6,929 nt of DNA, taken from Paracoccaceae bacterium. Its GTDB lineage: Bacteria; Pseudomonadota; Alphaproteobacteria; Rhodobacterales; Rhodobacteraceae. Where the stretch lies: positions 1 through 6,929 of the forward strand of contig PWWF01000247.1 of the NCBI GenBank assembly GCA_003561595.1, read 5' to 3'. The translations under genes were made by a program, and so were the position numbers. Shown in pieces: positions 6,482 through 6,929 of the stretch (its first letter is position 1; each line of letters opens with the position of its first letter). The notes under the pieces were generated by a model. The model was not told the DNA's origin, did not search any database, and was given only the letters and a program-made list of their open reading frames with translations.

Positions 6482-6929
6482 GCGCGCGCTATTTCCCGGT
6501 TCCCGACCGTCACAAGGGCCGCGTCTATGTCATCACCGGCGGCGCGCAGGGGATCGGGCGGGCCTGCGCCGAGCGTTTCGCCGCCGAGGGCGCGCAGGTG
6601 ATGATCGCCGATATCGACCCGCGCGGGGCCGAGGTGGCCGAGGCAGTCGGTGGCGCGTTTCATCACACCGACATGAGCGACCCGGATCAGGTGCGAGCGC
6701 TGGCCGCCGCCGTGGTCGCACGTTTCGGGCGGATCGATATCTGGCACAACAATGCCTTTACCGCCGTGTTCAAGCCGATCCATGAACAGACGCTGGAAGA
6801 GTTCGACCAGATCACCGGCGTCGGCATTCGCGGCTACTGGATGGGCGCCAAGGTCGCCGTGGAACAGATGCGCGCGCAGGGCGGCAAGGGCGTGATCGTC
6901 AATACCGCCAGCGTGCAAAGCTTCGTCGG
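6478..6929 (+). CDS. Short-chain dehydrogenase/reductase (SDR), C-terminus beyond window
   Basis: The first 150 residues of a classical SDR, typically about 250-270 long, are present. This would be a cytoplasmic NAD(P)-dependent alcohol or sugar oxidoreductase. The Rossmann glycine motif TGGAQGIG is at 20-27. The acidic D45 at the end of beta-2 (IADID) favours NAD over NADP. D65 in the HHTDMSD segment is the adenine-ring contact. The predicted catalytic serine is S145 (NTASV). Two places depart from the family: NNAG reads NNAF (91-94), and the helix-4 DVN segment that normally supplies the tetrad Asn reads GVG, with Gly at 116. The YxxxK pair lies past the window end, so activity cannot be judged. 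The start ATG overlaps the EthD stop by 4 nt. Substrate is unknown. Sugar or sugar-derivative oxidation is inferred from the shared operator; other alcohols are equally compatible with the sequence. Confidence 0.9.
   Translation, partial: MSARYFPVPDRHKGRVYVITGGAQGIGRACAERFAAEGAQVMIADIDPRGAEVAEAVGGAFHHTDMSDPDQVRALAAAVVARFGRIDIWHNNAFTAVFKPIHEQTLEEFDQITGVGIRGYWMGAKVAVEQMRAQGGKGVIVNTASVQSFV

Overview
The window is GC-rich DNA with densely packed genes and strong G/C bias at third codon positions. It looks like part of an alphaproteobacterial chromosome or large plasmid, probably Rhodobacteraceae. That placement is inferred from gene content and composition; the window has no rRNA or other taxonomic marker. 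There are no RNA genes, insertion sequences, CRISPR arrays or attachment sites that I can support.

Layout from left to right. (1) The 3' end of a + strand SMP-30/gluconolactonase-type gene (1-131). (2) A complete - strand GH31 alpha-xylosidase/alpha-glucosidase-like gene (135-2156), whose end faces the SMP-30 end across only 3 nt. (3) A 111-bp divergent intergenic region holding a perfect 18-bp palindrome (2199-2216). (4) A + strand operon xylB-xylA (xylulokinase, xylose isomerase) joined by a 4-nt ATGA overlap (2268-4996). (5) A - strand LacI-family regulator (4980-6029) whose 3' end overlaps the end of xylA by 17 bp. (6) A second divergent intergenic region (6030-6154) carrying an identical copy of the 18-bp palindrome (6092-6109). 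(7) A + strand pair, an EthD-domain protein (6155-6481) and a short-chain dehydrogenase/reductase (6478 to the window end, truncated), also joined by a 4-nt ATGA overlap.

The centre is a xylose-use module. A cytoplasmic GH31 enzyme would release xylose from short alpha-xylosides (isoprimeverose-like, xyloglucan-derived), XylA would isomerise it to xylulose, and XylB would phosphorylate that to xylulose 5-phosphate for the pentose phosphate pathway. The LacI-family protein is the obvious candidate repressor. The only two copies of its likely operator lie in the two divergent promoter regions, so one protein could control GH31, xylBA, itself and the EthD-SDR pair.

The least explained part is the EthD-SDR operon. 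By its operator it belongs to the xylose regulon, but no xylose pathway step calls for an EthD-like protein. The SDR also departs from its family at two normally conserved places: NNAG reads NNAF, and the tetrad Asn position reads Gly. I found no clearly unprecedented system. This pair and the twin operators are the most worthwhile leads.
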